NCBI GenBank assembly: GCA_003151825.1
Contig: PLYO01000022.1
Span: forward strand, 1 to 64,000
Reading direction: 5' to 3'
DNA from: Ignavibacteriota bacterium
Lineage (GTDB): Bacteria; Bacteroidota; Ignavibacteria; Palsa-1295
Length of the DNA stretch: 64,000 nt
Of this stretch, positions 7,741 through 16,340 are shown one piece after another. Each line of letters begins with the position of its first letter. Within the stretch, counting starts at the first letter, position 1. Position numbers and translations under genes: made by a program. Under the pieces are notes generated by a model. That model was not told the origin of the DNA and made no database searches. It saw only the letters and a list, made by a program, of their open reading frames with translations.

Positions 7741-8277
7741 ATGTACCCGAAGATGACTGCTGCACTAACCATGAACGATCTCGCGGGGCCGCAGGCCGGA
7801 GCAATCCTGGCCGATGGCCGGGACGCGATCCTGAAATTCGTGCGCTCGAAAGTCCGCGATCTCGATCAAGCCGAGGACATCGTACAGGATGTGCTTTATC
7901 AGCTTGTCCGTGCCGTGGATGCTTCCGAAACCATTGAAGACATGGGCGCGTGGCTCTATCATGCCGCGCGAAACCGTGTCATCGATTGGTACCGCAAGAA
8001 AAAGCTCGAACCGATGACCGACGCGATCGCCCAAACCGCAATCGCGGAGCGTGCGGACGGAGAAACCACGCTCGCACAGGAAGAAATTTGGATGGCGCTG
8101 ATGAACGCGCTCGCCGAACTTCCTGAAAAGCAGCGCGATGTCTTCGTGATGCACGAGCTTGAAGGTTTCTCGTTTCATGAGATTCAGGAGATCACGGGCG
8201 AGAACCTGAATACGCTTTTGGCGCGGAAACGCTATGCGGTGCTGGCGCTCCGGAAGCGGCTGAAACATTTGAGGTAA
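7741..8277 (+). CDS. RNA polymerase sigma-70 family factor (ECF type)
   Basis: This 178-aa protein has the two-domain ECF layout. Region 2 is at about residues 27-90 (AILKFVRSKVRDLDQAEDIVQDVLYQL ... WLYHAARNRVIDWYRK, split here for reading), and region 4 at about 120-178 (LAELPEKQRDVFVMHELEGFSFHEIQEITGE) with its helix-turn-helix. It directs core RNA polymerase to a specific promoter set. ATGs at 7741, 7753 and 7771 are all possible starts; none has a clear ribosome site. No anti-sigma gene is adjacent. The next gene, about 65 bp downstream, is a small membrane protein that may act as its partner or target. Confidence 0.9.
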   Translation: MYPKMTAALTMNDLAGPQAGAILADGRDAILKFVRSKVRDLDQAEDIVQDVLYQLVRAVDASETIEDMGAWLYHAARNRVIDWYRKKKLEPMTDAIAQTAIAERADGETTLAQEEIWMALMNALAELPEKQRDVFVMHELEGFSFHEIQEITGENLNTLLARKRYAVLALRKRLKHLR

Positions 8278-8343
8278 TTGGTTCCGAGGAACTAAAACGA
8301 CACGCCATTGCGACACCATGGCAAGAAAGGATTATTGGAAATT

Positions 8344-8697
8344 ATGTTTATCATTGCGATTTTTTTACTTGGCTGGATCGTCCAGCTGCTTTGGAATGCG
8401 CTCATTCCGGACTTATTTCATGGGCCAATGCTTAGTTATTGGCAATCGGTTGGGCTGTTGCTGCTCAGCAGAATATTAGTAGGATTTAAAGGGCGGCATC
8501 GTGGGTGGAGACGCTGGAAGCGCTGCGGTCCACCCTGGAAATGGGGTAAGCGGAGCAATTGGAATATGGGCCCCGGCCCCGACTATTGCGGCCCGTGGCA
8601 AAACGGATGGCAGCATTGGCAAAATATGACGCCCGAAGAACGCCAGCAAGCCAAAGAAGAATGGAAGAAGAAAAAGGAAGAATGGAAGGCAAGCTGA
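8344..8697 (+). CDS. Small membrane protein with Trp/Gly/Lys-rich tail
   Basis: This is about 117 aa from the ATG at 8344, with AAAGG about 13 bases upstream; an in-frame TTG at 8308 is less likely. The N-terminus has a hydrophobic segment (FIIAIFLLGWIVQLLWNAL) and a second one (SVGLLLLSRILVGF). A basic tail rich in W, G, P and K follows, ending in a charged helix (MTPEERQQAKEEWKKKKEEW). The order ECF sigma factor then short two-TM protein with a WNALIPDLF-type turn recurs in Bacteroidota, as far as I recall. The function is unknown. The topology suggests the charged tail is cytoplasmic, where it could contact the sigma factor; that is inference. Confidence 0.75.
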   Translation: MFIIAIFLLGWIVQLLWNALIPDLFHGPMLSYWQSVGLLLLSRILVGFKGRHRGWRRWKRCGPPWKWGKRSNWNMGPGPDYCGPWQNGWQHWQNMTPEERQQAKEEWKKKKEEWKAS

Positions 8698-8750
8698 AAG
8701 CACCAGGGAGGGTAGGCGGCTTCTTTTGTTAAAAAAATCCTTCCGGCAAT

Positions 8751-8787
8751 TGCGACCTATGGGTCACATGCGACGCGTGGGTCGCAC
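8751..8787. repeat. Palindromic repeat (GCGACC-YATGGGTC type)
   Basis: TGCGACCTATGGGTCACATG followed by CGACGCGTGGGTCGCA makes overlapping inverted repeats of the GCGACCC/GGGTCGC motif. It lies between the convergent genes ending at 8697 and 8802. A related sequence occurs inside the coding region at 31291-31319. Confidence 0.55.
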
Positions 8788-8801
8788 TAAAATCACAAAA
8801 T

Positions 8802-9779
8802 CTACCACCCTGCGGCTTTCAACTCTGCCCTTACCCGAAGCGAATTCACAAGCTCTGAAATTTTTCCAATTTTTTGATCGCGCATAAATTCAGCGAGGCC
8901 CTCGGCTACACGAACGCCGGCATCGGGATAGACGAAATTCGCGGTGCCGACCTGCACCATGTCCGCGCCGGCGATGAAAAATTCAACGGCGTCTTCGACG
9001 GTAACTATTCCGCCCATGCCGATAACTGGAATTCTACATGCTTTTCGTGCCTGATACACTTGCGCCAGTGCAATGGGCTTTATCGCCGGGCCGGAAAGTC
9101 CGCCGGTGACAGTGTTCAGCCGAGGCTCATGCGTGTAAATGTCAATCGACATGCCGACGAGGGTGTTGATGAGGCTAACGGCGTCGGCGCCGGCGCGTTC
9201 GCACGCCTCAGCGAATGGCGCGACGCTCGTGACGTTCGGCGTGAGCTTTATCATCAGAATGCGATCCGTCGAGGCGCGGAGCAGCGTCGTCAGTTCTTCC
9301 GTCCGCTCGACGCTCGTGCCGAAGGAAAGGCCGCCATCTTTTACATTCGGGCAGCTAATGTTGATTTCGTATCCCGCGAGATTTTCCACCGCGTTCGCTT
9401 CGATATGTTCCAGCACATCGCGGTATTCTTCCATCGAGGAAGCCGCGATGTTGGCGATGATCTTCGTATCGAACTTTGCGAGATAGGGAAGTTTTTCTTT
9501 AACGAACGTATGCACGCCGACATTCGCCAGCCCAATAGAATTCAGCATTCCGCTCGCCGTCTCGATAATGCGATGCGGCGGATTGCCCATGCGCGGCTTC
9601 CAGCTAACGGACTTCGTGACCACGCCGCCAAGCTGCTCGATGTCGCACCACTGCTTTGCCTCTGCGCCATAGCCGAAGGTCCCGCTCGCGACGAGAATGG
9701 GATTTTTAAATGTGACAGTGCCGAGCTTAACGCTCAGATCAGGCGTAACCATGCCGTTTGTCGCAGCAGAGTTTTTCAT
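8802..9779 (-). CDS. pyrD: Dihydroorotate dehydrogenase, catalytic subunit (class 1B)
   Basis: The 325-aa TIM-barrel flavoprotein oxidises dihydroorotate to orotate in pyrimidine synthesis. Family motifs visible in order are: FKNPILVASGTFGYG near the N-terminus, NSIGLAN, the catalytic-loop NISCPNVKDGG with the Cys that marks class 1 enzymes, LMIKLTPNV, SLINTLVGM, GGLSGPAIKP, and the FMN phosphate site IPVIGMGGI...GADMVQVGT. A PyrK partner encoded immediately upstream makes this the NAD-dependent class 1B form. ATG at 9779 overlaps the pyrK stop (ATGA), which decides the start over longer open frame upstream. It is the third gene of a minus-strand operon with the TPR lipoprotein and pyrK. Confidence 0.95.
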   Translation of the reverse strand: MKNSAATNGMVTPDLSVKLGTVTFKNPILVASGTFGYGAEAKQWCDIEQLGGVVTKSVSWKPRMGNPPHRIIETASGMLNSIGLANVGVHTFVKEKLPYLAKFDTKIIANIAASSMEEYRDVLEHIEANAVENLAGYEINISCPNVKDGGLSFGTSVERTEELTTLLRASTDRILMIKLTPNVTSVAPFAEACERAGADAVSLINTLVGMSIDIYTHEPRLNTVTGGLSGPAIKPIALAQVYQARKACRIPVIGMGGIVTVEDAVEFFIAGADMVQVGTANFVYPDAGVRVAEGLAEFMRDQKIGKISELVNSLRVRAELKAAGW

Positions 9780-10618
9780 AGCACGATTTCCTCCGCGTTG
9801 AACGATGGCCCCTCGGTGCAGACAAGTTTGAAGCGGCGTCCGCTTTGTAGAAAGATCGATTCCTCGGTCTGGACCGGACATCCCTGGCAAATTCCAATGC
9901 CGCAGGCCATTTCCGTTTCGAGGCTGAGTTCGCATGGGATTCCGAATTCCGCTGCGAGCGATTGCGCGGCGCGCATCATAGCTGTCGGGCCGCAAGCGAA
10001 AATTTTTGGCGATTCAATCGGACCACCAGCATGATCGCTCATGCTTCCTGCCACCTCCTTGAAAAGGAGAGGGTCTAAAAATGTCCGCAAGAGTTCCACA
10101 TTCGAGCCATGGTAACCTTCGGAACCATCGTCGGTCGCGATATGAAGATTCGAAAGATGGTCTTTCGCGATAAGCGATGCGGTGCGCGCTCCATAAAATG
10201 TTTGGACTGGAATTTCTTCCAATTCGAGCGCGCGCGTGAGCATTGGCATCGAAGCTACGCCGACACCGCCGATGAGCAGCACGGCGGTAGCGTAATCCGA
10301 TGACTGATACATCCACGGCTTGCCAAGCGGACCCAGAATGTCAAGCATTTCCTCCTCTCGCGTTTCGGCGAGAATGCCGGTTCCCCGGCCATGTGCTTGA
10401 ACGATGATTTCGGCTTCGTTTTCATCCGCCCAATAGACGGAGAAGGGCCGGCGCAGCATCGGGTCGCCGAAACCCGATTTTGGCAGCACATTCACAAATT
10501 GCCCTGCGAGAGTCTCACGCGCAACACGGGGGTTATGAAAACGGAGCGTAACTAATCCCGGAGCGATCACGCGGCGCTTGGTGACAAGGGAACGTTCGGA
10601 GAGATGTCGATCGGGCAT
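9776..10618 (-). CDS. pyrK: Dihydroorotate dehydrogenase electron-transfer subunit
   Basis: This 280-aa FAD and 2Fe-2S protein passes electrons from PyrD to NAD. The N-terminal barrel binds FAD (RRPFSVY). The middle Rossmann part has LLIGGVGVASMPML. The C-terminus carries the iron-sulfur cysteines C-x4-C-x2-C (ACGIGICQGC) and a last Cys in KLVCTEGP. The start at 10618 overlaps the stop of the upstream lipoprotein gene by one base, and the stop overlaps pyrD, so the three genes are translationally linked. Unusual: residues about 182-204, just before the conserved FACGPTAMM, contain DPLLFKEVAG plus a short extension. This is encoded by a palindromic element also found inside the gene at 13175 (see findings). 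It lies in a surface-loop position of the family. Confidence 0.95.
   Translation of the reverse strand: MPDRHLSERSLVTKRRVIAPGLVTLRFHNPRVARETLAGQFVNVLPKSGFGDPMLRRPFSVYWADENEAEIIVQAHGRGTGILAETREEEMLDILGPLGKPWMYQSSDYATAVLLIGGVGVASMPMLTRALELEEIPVQTFYGARTASLIAKDHLSNLHIATDDGSEGYHGSNVELLRTFLDPLLFKEVAGSMSDHAGGPIESPKIFACGPTAMMRAAQSLAAEFGIPCELSLETEMACGIGICQGCPVQTEESIFLQSGRRFKLVCTEGPSFNAEEIVL
10046..10075. repeat. In-frame palindromic element inside pyrK
   Basis: Read on the minus strand, this is GACCCTCTCCTTTTCAAGGA plus GGTGGCAGG. It matches by eye 26 of 29 positions of the start of the element at 14139-14241. In both cases the palindrome core CTCCTTTTCAAGGAG is read in the same frame to give PLLFKE. 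It is probably a truncated or eroded copy. Confidence 0.6.
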
Positions 10619-13014
10619 TACGGTGGCGGGCCGGGCACAACCGGCGTGGGTGGTTGCGGCGGGTTCGGCACAATGTGCTGGATCGGAGGTATAGGAGGTT
10701 GCTGAGCGCCCGGCGGTAGTGTCGGCAGTGGCGGCGGCATGCCGGGCCTCGGAGGCATATTGGCCGGATGTTGTCTCACTCCAGGAATGGTCTGAGGCAT
10801 GGACTGCTGGGTACCATCGCCGGGAGGGGTGGACGATGGATCGTTCGTGATAGTCGGATTGACGGCCCGTCCCGGCGAGTGTAGCAAACTCGGCGTACTG
10901 GCGTCCGCAAAGCGCGGACGAAGCGCAAGCGCATAAGAAGAATACGGATAATCCTTCAGAATTCGCTTGTAATAGGCCAGCGCGCTGTCGTATCGGGGTA
11001 CTTCTTCATAACTTACGCCGATGGCATAGAGCGAGCGTGGCGCGACATCCTCCTGCGAAAAATTGGTAACGACTTGGAGCAGCGCCGGTTTTGCGGCCGC
11101 CACCCCGCTATCCCGAAGGGATTTATAGGCGCCCAGATAGGCCAGTTCACTCGGTGAATTGCGAGTGGTCTTGACGTAAAGGATGCGCGCTTGCTCCGCG
11201 AACATTGTTTGGCCGTAATGCGCGAGCAGTTCGTGCAGCAGCGAATCCGCCATGACCTGATTTTTTTCCTGACGTTCAAGCTCGATCCAGGCATAGAGCG
11301 TTTGCGCTCGGAGGGCCGTTCTACCAGTGTCCATGGGACCAATGTTCATGCTATCGGCCTCATGGTATTCAGCGCGGGCCTCGGGAATTTGGCCGAAGGT
11401 CTCATATGCACGTCCAATCTGATAGTGGGCTGTTCCGGCGCGGAATTGAAGGCTGTCGAGGAAATGGGCCGTATCGGAAATAACCAATTTCTGCGGCGCC
11501 TTTTGCTTTAGCCGCGCTTCGGCTTCCCGAACGCGAGTGGAATCCATCTTCGTCATCTGGGCCGGCGCTGCCGGATTCCAGCGTGTGCCAAGCACTTCCT
11601 GTAAGGCTTGCAGATGAAAATTCTCGTCCTCGTTTTGGCCGGGAACTTTGATGTCATGCCGGTGAGTCGCTTCGCTTTTCTTGATCGCTGCCTCCAGCGT
11701 GTCGATGTGATCCAGATCCCGCCGCCACTGTGAATAACTTATGAGCGAATTTGCCCGGTCGGAGACATACTCGTTCATCGCGGGCGAGGAGAAGTCCTTC
11801 GTGCCAATGAGTGAGGTAGCCGCGCGCGCGGCGGAATCGTAAAGACCCATCTCGCGATAAATCTCGGCTTGCCGGAATTTGACACGTGAAAGGATGGGCG
11901 CGCTCGAACTCTTATAGGTTGTGTCGAGCGCAAAATACTCGGCGTGCATCGGGTGCTCATAGTTGTCGCGGAATGCCGTGGACCGGAGATCGTTGCCCAC
12001 GGCTTTGCGGGCGATTAGCTCATCGGTATAGGCAAGCTCGAAGCGCGCTGCGGCTTGCGAGCCGCCATATTTAGCGAGATGAGTAACGAGCGCCAGTTCG
12101 GTTTTCGCCGCGTCTAAATTTCCTTCTTCGCGGAGCGCGAGCGCGTGGGCCACGCGGCCTTCGCCGGCAAGCCAATCGTCCTTCGCGGCATTGGATGTTG
12201 TTTGGAACGCGCGTTCGGCATTGGCCCAATCGCCGTTGATGTACTCGACCGCGCCTTCCTGGTAGGCCAGCCGCGCAAGTTCCTCGCCCTGCATACCCGC
12301 TTCCGCCTTATGGAGTTCGGCGGCGATGGCCGCGAGCGAATCAGGATTTTTTGCGTAGATAAGTTCCGCCATCGCGCGATGGACGGTCGATGCCACGGCG
12401 GGGTCGTTGGACTCCGTGGCAGCAAGCCCGCGTTCCAGCGTCATCGCCGCAGTATCGATGTCATGGTTGACGAGCATCGAGCGAGCGAGATACACTTGTA
12501 CCTGCGCGCCATATTTTGTTTGTGGGTAATTCGTCAGGAGTTCGTGAAACTTCCGTTCCGCGCCGATAAAATCGTTCTTATAAAACTGCGCCTTGCCGAC
12601 GATGAAGAGCGCGTCCTCTTTATATTTTGTCGCTTTTTTATCCGCGAGGATTTTGGAACCGAGAATGATCGCGGAATCGAGGTGGACGTTGGTGATTTGC
12701 TTGGTAGCGCTGAGCGATTGCGAAAAAGATGGCGTGATCGGCTCGACGCTCCCCGCGTGCAGCCCGACCTGGCGCATGAGATACTCTTCATCGAGCCAGC
12801 GGTGGTTCACAACCGCAACTGCGCCATTCGGATTTTGCGCAACGATGATGCGCTGCTGCGCCTCATACGCCTCTAAATGGGTTTCGGCAAGATAGACCGT
12901 GTTGTAGTACGTCGAGAAATTGTTCCACCATGCGCAGCCCGAAAAGGCTGTTGCACCGGCAAGAAATGCCGCCGCAAGCGTTAACGAAAGAGTCGTTCGT
13001 GGATGATGAAGCAT
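10618..13014 (-). CDS. Large TPR outer-membrane lipoprotein (SprE/PorW-like)
   Basis: This 798-aa protein has a lipoprotein signal peptide (lipobox FSGC, Cys about residue 26). The start of the mature part, CAWWNNFSTYYNTVYLAETH, recalls the YN-rich N-terminus of the T9SS/gliding lipoprotein SprE (PorW). The body is helical with many TPR-like pairs (ALFIVGKAQFYKNDFIGAE, YAIGVSYEEVPRYDSALAYY), about 700 residues in all. The last 60 residues form a Pro-rich low-complexity tail (PPRPGMPPPLPTLPPG). SprE/PorW links the T9SS ring to the motor complex; given the many T9SS cargos in this window that role is plausible but inferred. The gene leads the operon with pyrK and pyrD, an odd pairing of envelope and nucleotide genes. 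Confidence 0.75.
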   Translation of the reverse strand: MLHHPRTTLSLTLAAAFLAGATAFSGCAWWNNFSTYYNTVYLAETHLEAYEAQQRIIVAQNPNGAVAVVNHRWLDEEYLMRQVGLHAGSVEPITPSFSQSLSATKQITNVHLDSAIILGSKILADKKATKYKEDALFIVGKAQFYKNDFIGAERKFHELLTNYPQTKYGAQVQVYLARSMLVNHDIDTAAMTLERGLAATESNDPAVASTVHRAMAELIYAKNPDSLAAIAAELHKAEAGMQGEELARLAYQEGAVEYINGDWANAERAFQTTSNAAKDDWLAGEGRVAHALALREEGNLDAAKTELALVTHLAKYGGSQAAARFELAYTDELIARKAVGNDLRSTAFRDNYEHPMHAEYFALDTTYKSSSAPILSRVKFRQAEIYREMGLYDSAARAATSLIGTKDFSSPAMNEYVSDRANSLISYSQWRRDLDHIDTLEAAIKKSEATHRHDIKVPGQNEDENFHLQALQEVLGTRWNPAAPAQMTKMDSTRVREAEARLKQKAPQKLVISDTAHFLDSLQFRAGTAHYQIGRAYETFGQIPEARAEYHEADSMNIGPMDTGRTALRAQTLYAWIELERQEKNQVMADSLLHELLAHYGQTMFAEQARILYVKTTRNSPSELAYLGAYKSLRDSGVAAAKPALLQVVTNFSQEDVAPRSLYAIGVSYEEVPRYDSALAYYKRILKDYPYSSYALALRPRFADASTPSLLHSPGRAVNPTITNDPSSTPPGDGTQQSMPQTIPGVRQHPANMPPRPGMPPPLPTLPPGAQQPPIPPIQHIVPNPPQPPTPVVPGPPP

Positions 13015-13174
13015 GGCCTTTTTTGCTAACGCCCTGAAAAATTACTTCGTTCGTGAGAGGGGCGCACCATAGCCACTCTACGGCAAATCTTTGTAATTGT
13101 TGTATTTTTGTATGAAATAACTCCATTTTCATTAATAGCCCGTGCCGGTTCCAATGCAAAGACGCGAAAACTCC

Positions 13175-16078
13175 ATGAACGAGCTTCGCCTGTTCGTCTC
13201 CTCGACGTTCCGCGATCTCATGCCCGAACGCGAGCACCTCGTGAAAAAAGTCTTCCCGCGCATTCGGAAAGAATGCCGCGCGCGCGGAGTGGAATTCACC
13301 GAGATCGACCTCCGGTGGGGCATCACCGAGGAAGAATCGCGCTCCGGCAGGACCATCCGGATTTGCTTAGAAGAGATCGATCGCTGCCGTCCCTATTTCA
13401 TTGGCATTATCGGCACACGCTACGGCTGGATACCGGGCATCACCGAGATCGAGAAAGACGAGGAAATGCTTGAAGAATTTCCCTGGCTGCGCGACTATGC
13501 TGCTGGCGAAAAAAGCATTATCGAGATGGAATTCGCGCATGGGGCGGTGTTGCAGAAAAACGATTCGGCGTTTTTTTATGAGCAATATGGGACGGATGCA
13601 ACGAATGCGACGGATGGGCCGCTCAGCGATCTGAAAAATAGTCTTCAATCATCTGGATCTCCCTATCGCCGCTTCGCGGCTCCTGATGAGCTTGGAGAGC
13701 TTGTTTTTCAGGACATCCTCACCATTCTCGATCGCGATTTCCCGATCAGGAAGGATCTGACGCCGCTCGAACACGAACGCATCGAGCACGAAGCGTACGC
13801 CTTAAACCGGCGTCAATCCTATGTTGCGAATCCTGCATATTACGATGCCTTCGCTAAGCATGTCGAGTCCGATGGCGCGCCGCTAATCATCTGGGGAAAA
13901 TCGGGTTTGGGCAAGAGCGCGCTCATGGCGTATCTCGCGCATGAATATCAATTGCGGAATCCGGATGCATTCGTAGTTCAGCATTTCATCGGCGCGGCAG
14001 AAGGCAGCGATCCCGAAGACGTGATGCGCCAGATAATGATGGAAATCAAAGAACGCTATGGGCTATCGGACGCCATCCCCTCGGACGATAACGCACTCCG
14101 TGAGGAATTTCCGGTCTGGCTGGCGAAAGTGGGACGGAACCCCCTCCTTTTCAAGGAGGGGGCAGGGGGTGGTTATTCCCCAGCAGCGGGTCAACCACCC
14201 CCCAACCCCCGCCTTGGAAAGGCGGGGGAGTCTGGGGAGAAACTTGTGCTTTTGATCGACGCCCTGAACCAACTCACCGACATTGCGCCGGAAATGCACT
14301 GGCTGCCGGAGTTCTTTCCCGCGAATGTTCGCCTCATTGTTTCGACTACAGAAGATAGCCTTCCGCTCGAACAATTACGCAAGCGAAATTGGCAGGAGCT
14401 GGAACTTCAGCCGCTCACCGAAACGCAGCGAGAATCCATCGCTCGCGAGTTCCTGAATCGGTATAGCAAGGTGCTTGATTCGGGCGATCTTCACACACTT
14501 TCCGCTAATCCCAAATCGTCGAGTCCACTATTTCTACGGACGGTGCTCGAAGAGCTGCGCATTTTCGGGCATCACCGATCGTTGCACGACGAGCTTGAGG
14601 ACTATCTCTCAAGCGCGGACGAGCGCGAGCTGTTCCAAAAAGTCCTCGCTCGGATGGAGCGCGATCATGGCGCGGAAGCCGTGCGCGATGTCATGACCGC
14701 GATCTGGGCCTCGCGGCATGGGCTTTCGGAAGTGGAACTTATGGAAATTACCGGCATGTCCCGCATGGCGCTTTCGGAACTGATGATCGCGATGGAATAC
14801 CACCTCATGCAGCGCGAGGGATTCCATACCTTCTTCCATAATTATCTGCGGGAAGCGATTCAGTTACGCTATCTGCCGGCGGAGCAAGACCAAAAGGCCG
14901 CGCACGCCCGTTTGGGAACATATTTCTCCACGCAGGATTATGGCCACCGAAGGCGCGACGAAGAACCGTGGCAATGGAGCGCTGCCGGCGATACCGATTC
15001 GCTGTGGAAGAGCTTTGCCGATCCCGGCATGTTCATGCTCTTCGCCAACGAGGATCAACGTTATCACTTTATTGCCTATTTGCAGTCGTTCGAACGCGAG
15101 CGAAGTTTTGCGCTCTTTGCCTCGCTCCATAAGGCGATGCAGCGCGATGACGAATACGACCGCCGTCGCTGGCTTGCGCAAATTGCGCGCGAGGGAGCGT
15201 TCTTCGATGCCGCTTCGGAGATTCTCACGGCTATTGCGGAAGCAGCGTTGCACACGCCGCTCGACGACAAAACCTCGCTCGATTTCAAACGCGAGCAGGC
15301 GCAGCTTTATGCCGAGAAACAGGAATATAAGCTTGCACTTCCGCTCTGCGAGGAGATTGTTTCGATCATCGATGCGAAGCAGGGACGAAGCGCGGAGCTA
15401 TTCGATGCTCTCCTCGATCTTTCCACAGTGATGCACGGTCTTGGCGATTATGCCGGCGCCGAACGCTTCATTCGCCGCGCAATTGAATTTAGTGAGGTCA
15501 TATCGGAATCGAGGCGGATAGATGCGATGCTAAATCTGGCGGCGATTGTCCTTGCACAGGGGAAACACGATGAAGCGGTCAGACTATTCGAACAAACGCT
15601 TGAACTTTCCAACAAATTACTCGGGAAGATGCACCCCGCTTCGCTGCATTGTTCCATCAATCTCGGAGCAGCACTCATTTTTGCGGGAAGGTTCGCTGAT
15701 GCGCTCAAAATTTTAGAGGTGGCATTGCCGACCATTAGAAATACGCTCGGCGACAAGCATGCATGGTATATCGCATGCCTTACGAGTATTGGAAGAATAC
15801 TTACGGAAACCGGCGAATATGACCGGGCCGAACGAACCATCCTGGAACTGATAGATAAATCGACTTTATCGCAGGGAGCCGAAAGTGAGAACACGCTTCG
15901 CTCGCGGATCAGTCTCGGGCACGTTTACCGTCTCAAGGGTGATCTTCAAAAGGCGCTACCACTCTTCGAAACATCGCTTCCGCCCCTTGTGGACCGTCTT
16001 GGAATGGACCATCCGTATATTATCCGCACTAAGGAGAGAATCGCGGAAATGTCCTCCGCGTTTTACGAAAAAACGTAG
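13175..16078 (+). CDS. DUF4062-NACHT/STAND-TPR protein
   Basis: From ATG 13175 the protein is 967 aa. Residues 1-110 form a DUF4062 domain (LRLFVSSTFRDL, FTEIDLRWGITEEE, FIGIIGTRYGWIP), the TIR-like module also at the head of eukaryotic NPHP3/TEP1-type proteins. Next comes a STAND/NACHT ATPase with Walker A GKSGLGKS (about 241-248), Walker B LVLLIDALNQL (Asp about 362) and a winged-helix-like part (GLSEVELMEITGMSRMALSELM). The C-terminal 300 residues are TPRs (GDYAGAERFIRRAIEF, GKHDEAVRLFEQTLEL). This architecture is typical of NLR-like bacterial defence or signalling proteins, where the TPRs sense a ligand and the N-domain acts on oligomerisation. Residues 322-355 are an insertion encoded by a palindromic repeat. 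GTG 13142 and ATG 13154 are alternative starts. Confidence 0.85.
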   Translation: MNELRLFVSSTFRDLMPEREHLVKKVFPRIRKECRARGVEFTEIDLRWGITEEESRSGRTIRICLEEIDRCRPYFIGIIGTRYGWIPGITEIEKDEEMLEEFPWLRDYAAGEKSIIEMEFAHGAVLQKNDSAFFYEQYGTDATNATDGPLSDLKNSLQSSGSPYRRFAAPDELGELVFQDILTILDRDFPIRKDLTPLEHERIEHEAYALNRRQSYVANPAYYDAFAKHVESDGAPLIIWGKSGLGKSALMAYLAHEYQLRNPDAFVVQHFIGAAEGSDPEDVMRQIMMEIKERYGLSDAIPSDDNALREEFPVWLAKVGRNPLLFKEGAGGGYSPAAGQPPPNPRLGKAGESGEKLVLLIDALNQLTDIAPEMHWLPEFFPANVRLIVSTTEDSLPLEQLRKRNWQELELQPLTETQRESIAREFLNRYSKVLDSGDLHTLSANPKSSSPLFLRTVLEELRIFGHHRSLHDELEDYLSSADERELFQKVLARMERDHGAEAVRDVMTAIWASRHGLSEVELMEITGMSRMALSELMIAMEYHLMQREGFHTFFHNYLREAIQLRYLPAEQDQKAAHARLGTYFSTQDYGHRRRDEEPWQWSAAGDTDSLWKSFADPGMFMLFANEDQRYHFIAYLQSFERERSFALFASLHKAMQRDDEYDRRRWLAQIAREGAFFDAASEILTAIAEAALHTPLDDKTSLDFKREQAQLYAEKQEYKLALPLCEEIVSIIDAKQGRSAELFDALLDLSTVMHGLGDYAGAERFIRRAIEFSEVISESRRIDAMLNLAAIVLAQGKHDEAVRLFEQTLELSNKLLGKMHPASLHCSINLGAALIFAGRFADALKILEVALPTIRNTLGDKHAWYIACLTSIGRILTETGEYDRAERTILELIDKSTLSQGAESENTLRSRISLGHVYRLKGDLQKALPLFETSLPPLVDRLGMDHPYIIRTKERIAEMSSAFYEKT
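14139..14241. repeat. Palindromic element inserted in frame in the NACHT gene
   Basis: Two hairpins, CCCCTCCTTTTCAAGGAGGGG and CCCCCGCCTTGGAAAGGCGGGGG, are joined by complementary GGGGGTGGTT / AACCACCCCC arms. The unit of about 102 bp is open in the reading frame of the host gene and encodes a Gly/Pro-rich stretch of about 34 residues between Walker A and Walker B. Elements of this build are normally intergenic. Confidence 0.85.
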
Positions 16079-16155
16079 GGATCGCGGCGCAACCGCAATA
16101 TTAAACATGATCCCTTCCGGGTTTTCGAAATTTTGACCAGATTCCATCCCATTCG

Positions 16156-16265
16156 TTCCCAGGGTTCCGCGCGCATCGTTGCCGATGCTTGCTCCACCCT
16201 GGGCTATTTATCGAAAAATCCTCTCGGTTATTAGCCCAGGGTGGAGTGAAACGGAACCCTGGGAA
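16156..16265. repeat. Large nested palindromic repeat
   Basis: Outer arms TTCCCAGGGTTCCG (16156-16169) and CGGAACCCTGGGAA (16252-16265) enclose inner arms CTCCACCCTGGGCTA (16192-16206) and its exact complement (16232-16246). It lies between the convergent genes ending at 16078 and 16341 and could act as a bidirectional structured spacer. Confidence 0.85.
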
Positions 16266-16284
16266 TCTGATCGATCAAAACAAA

Positions 16285-16312
16285 GGAGCCTCACGCACAC
16301 GCGTGAGGCTCC
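16285..16312 (-). terminator. Rho-independent terminator
   Basis: On the minus strand, GGAGCCTCACGC, loop GTGT, GCGTGAGGCTCC is a perfect 12-bp stem followed by TTTGTTTTG. It sits 28 bases past the stop of the lipoprotein gene at 16341-16979, in the expected orientation and distance. Confidence 0.8.
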
Positions 16313-16340
16313 AAAATAAAATTGCTACTCTAACGCGCGG

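Noticed and set aside
9780-9995. Longer start for pyrD
   Set aside because: It would be translated from sequence coding the C-terminus of PyrK; ATG 9779 with ATGA overlap gives the family N-terminus.
8874-10034. Long plus-strand frame opposite pyrD
   Set aside because: Overlaps two confidently identified pyrimidine genes on the other strand and has Arg/Ala-rich shadow composition.
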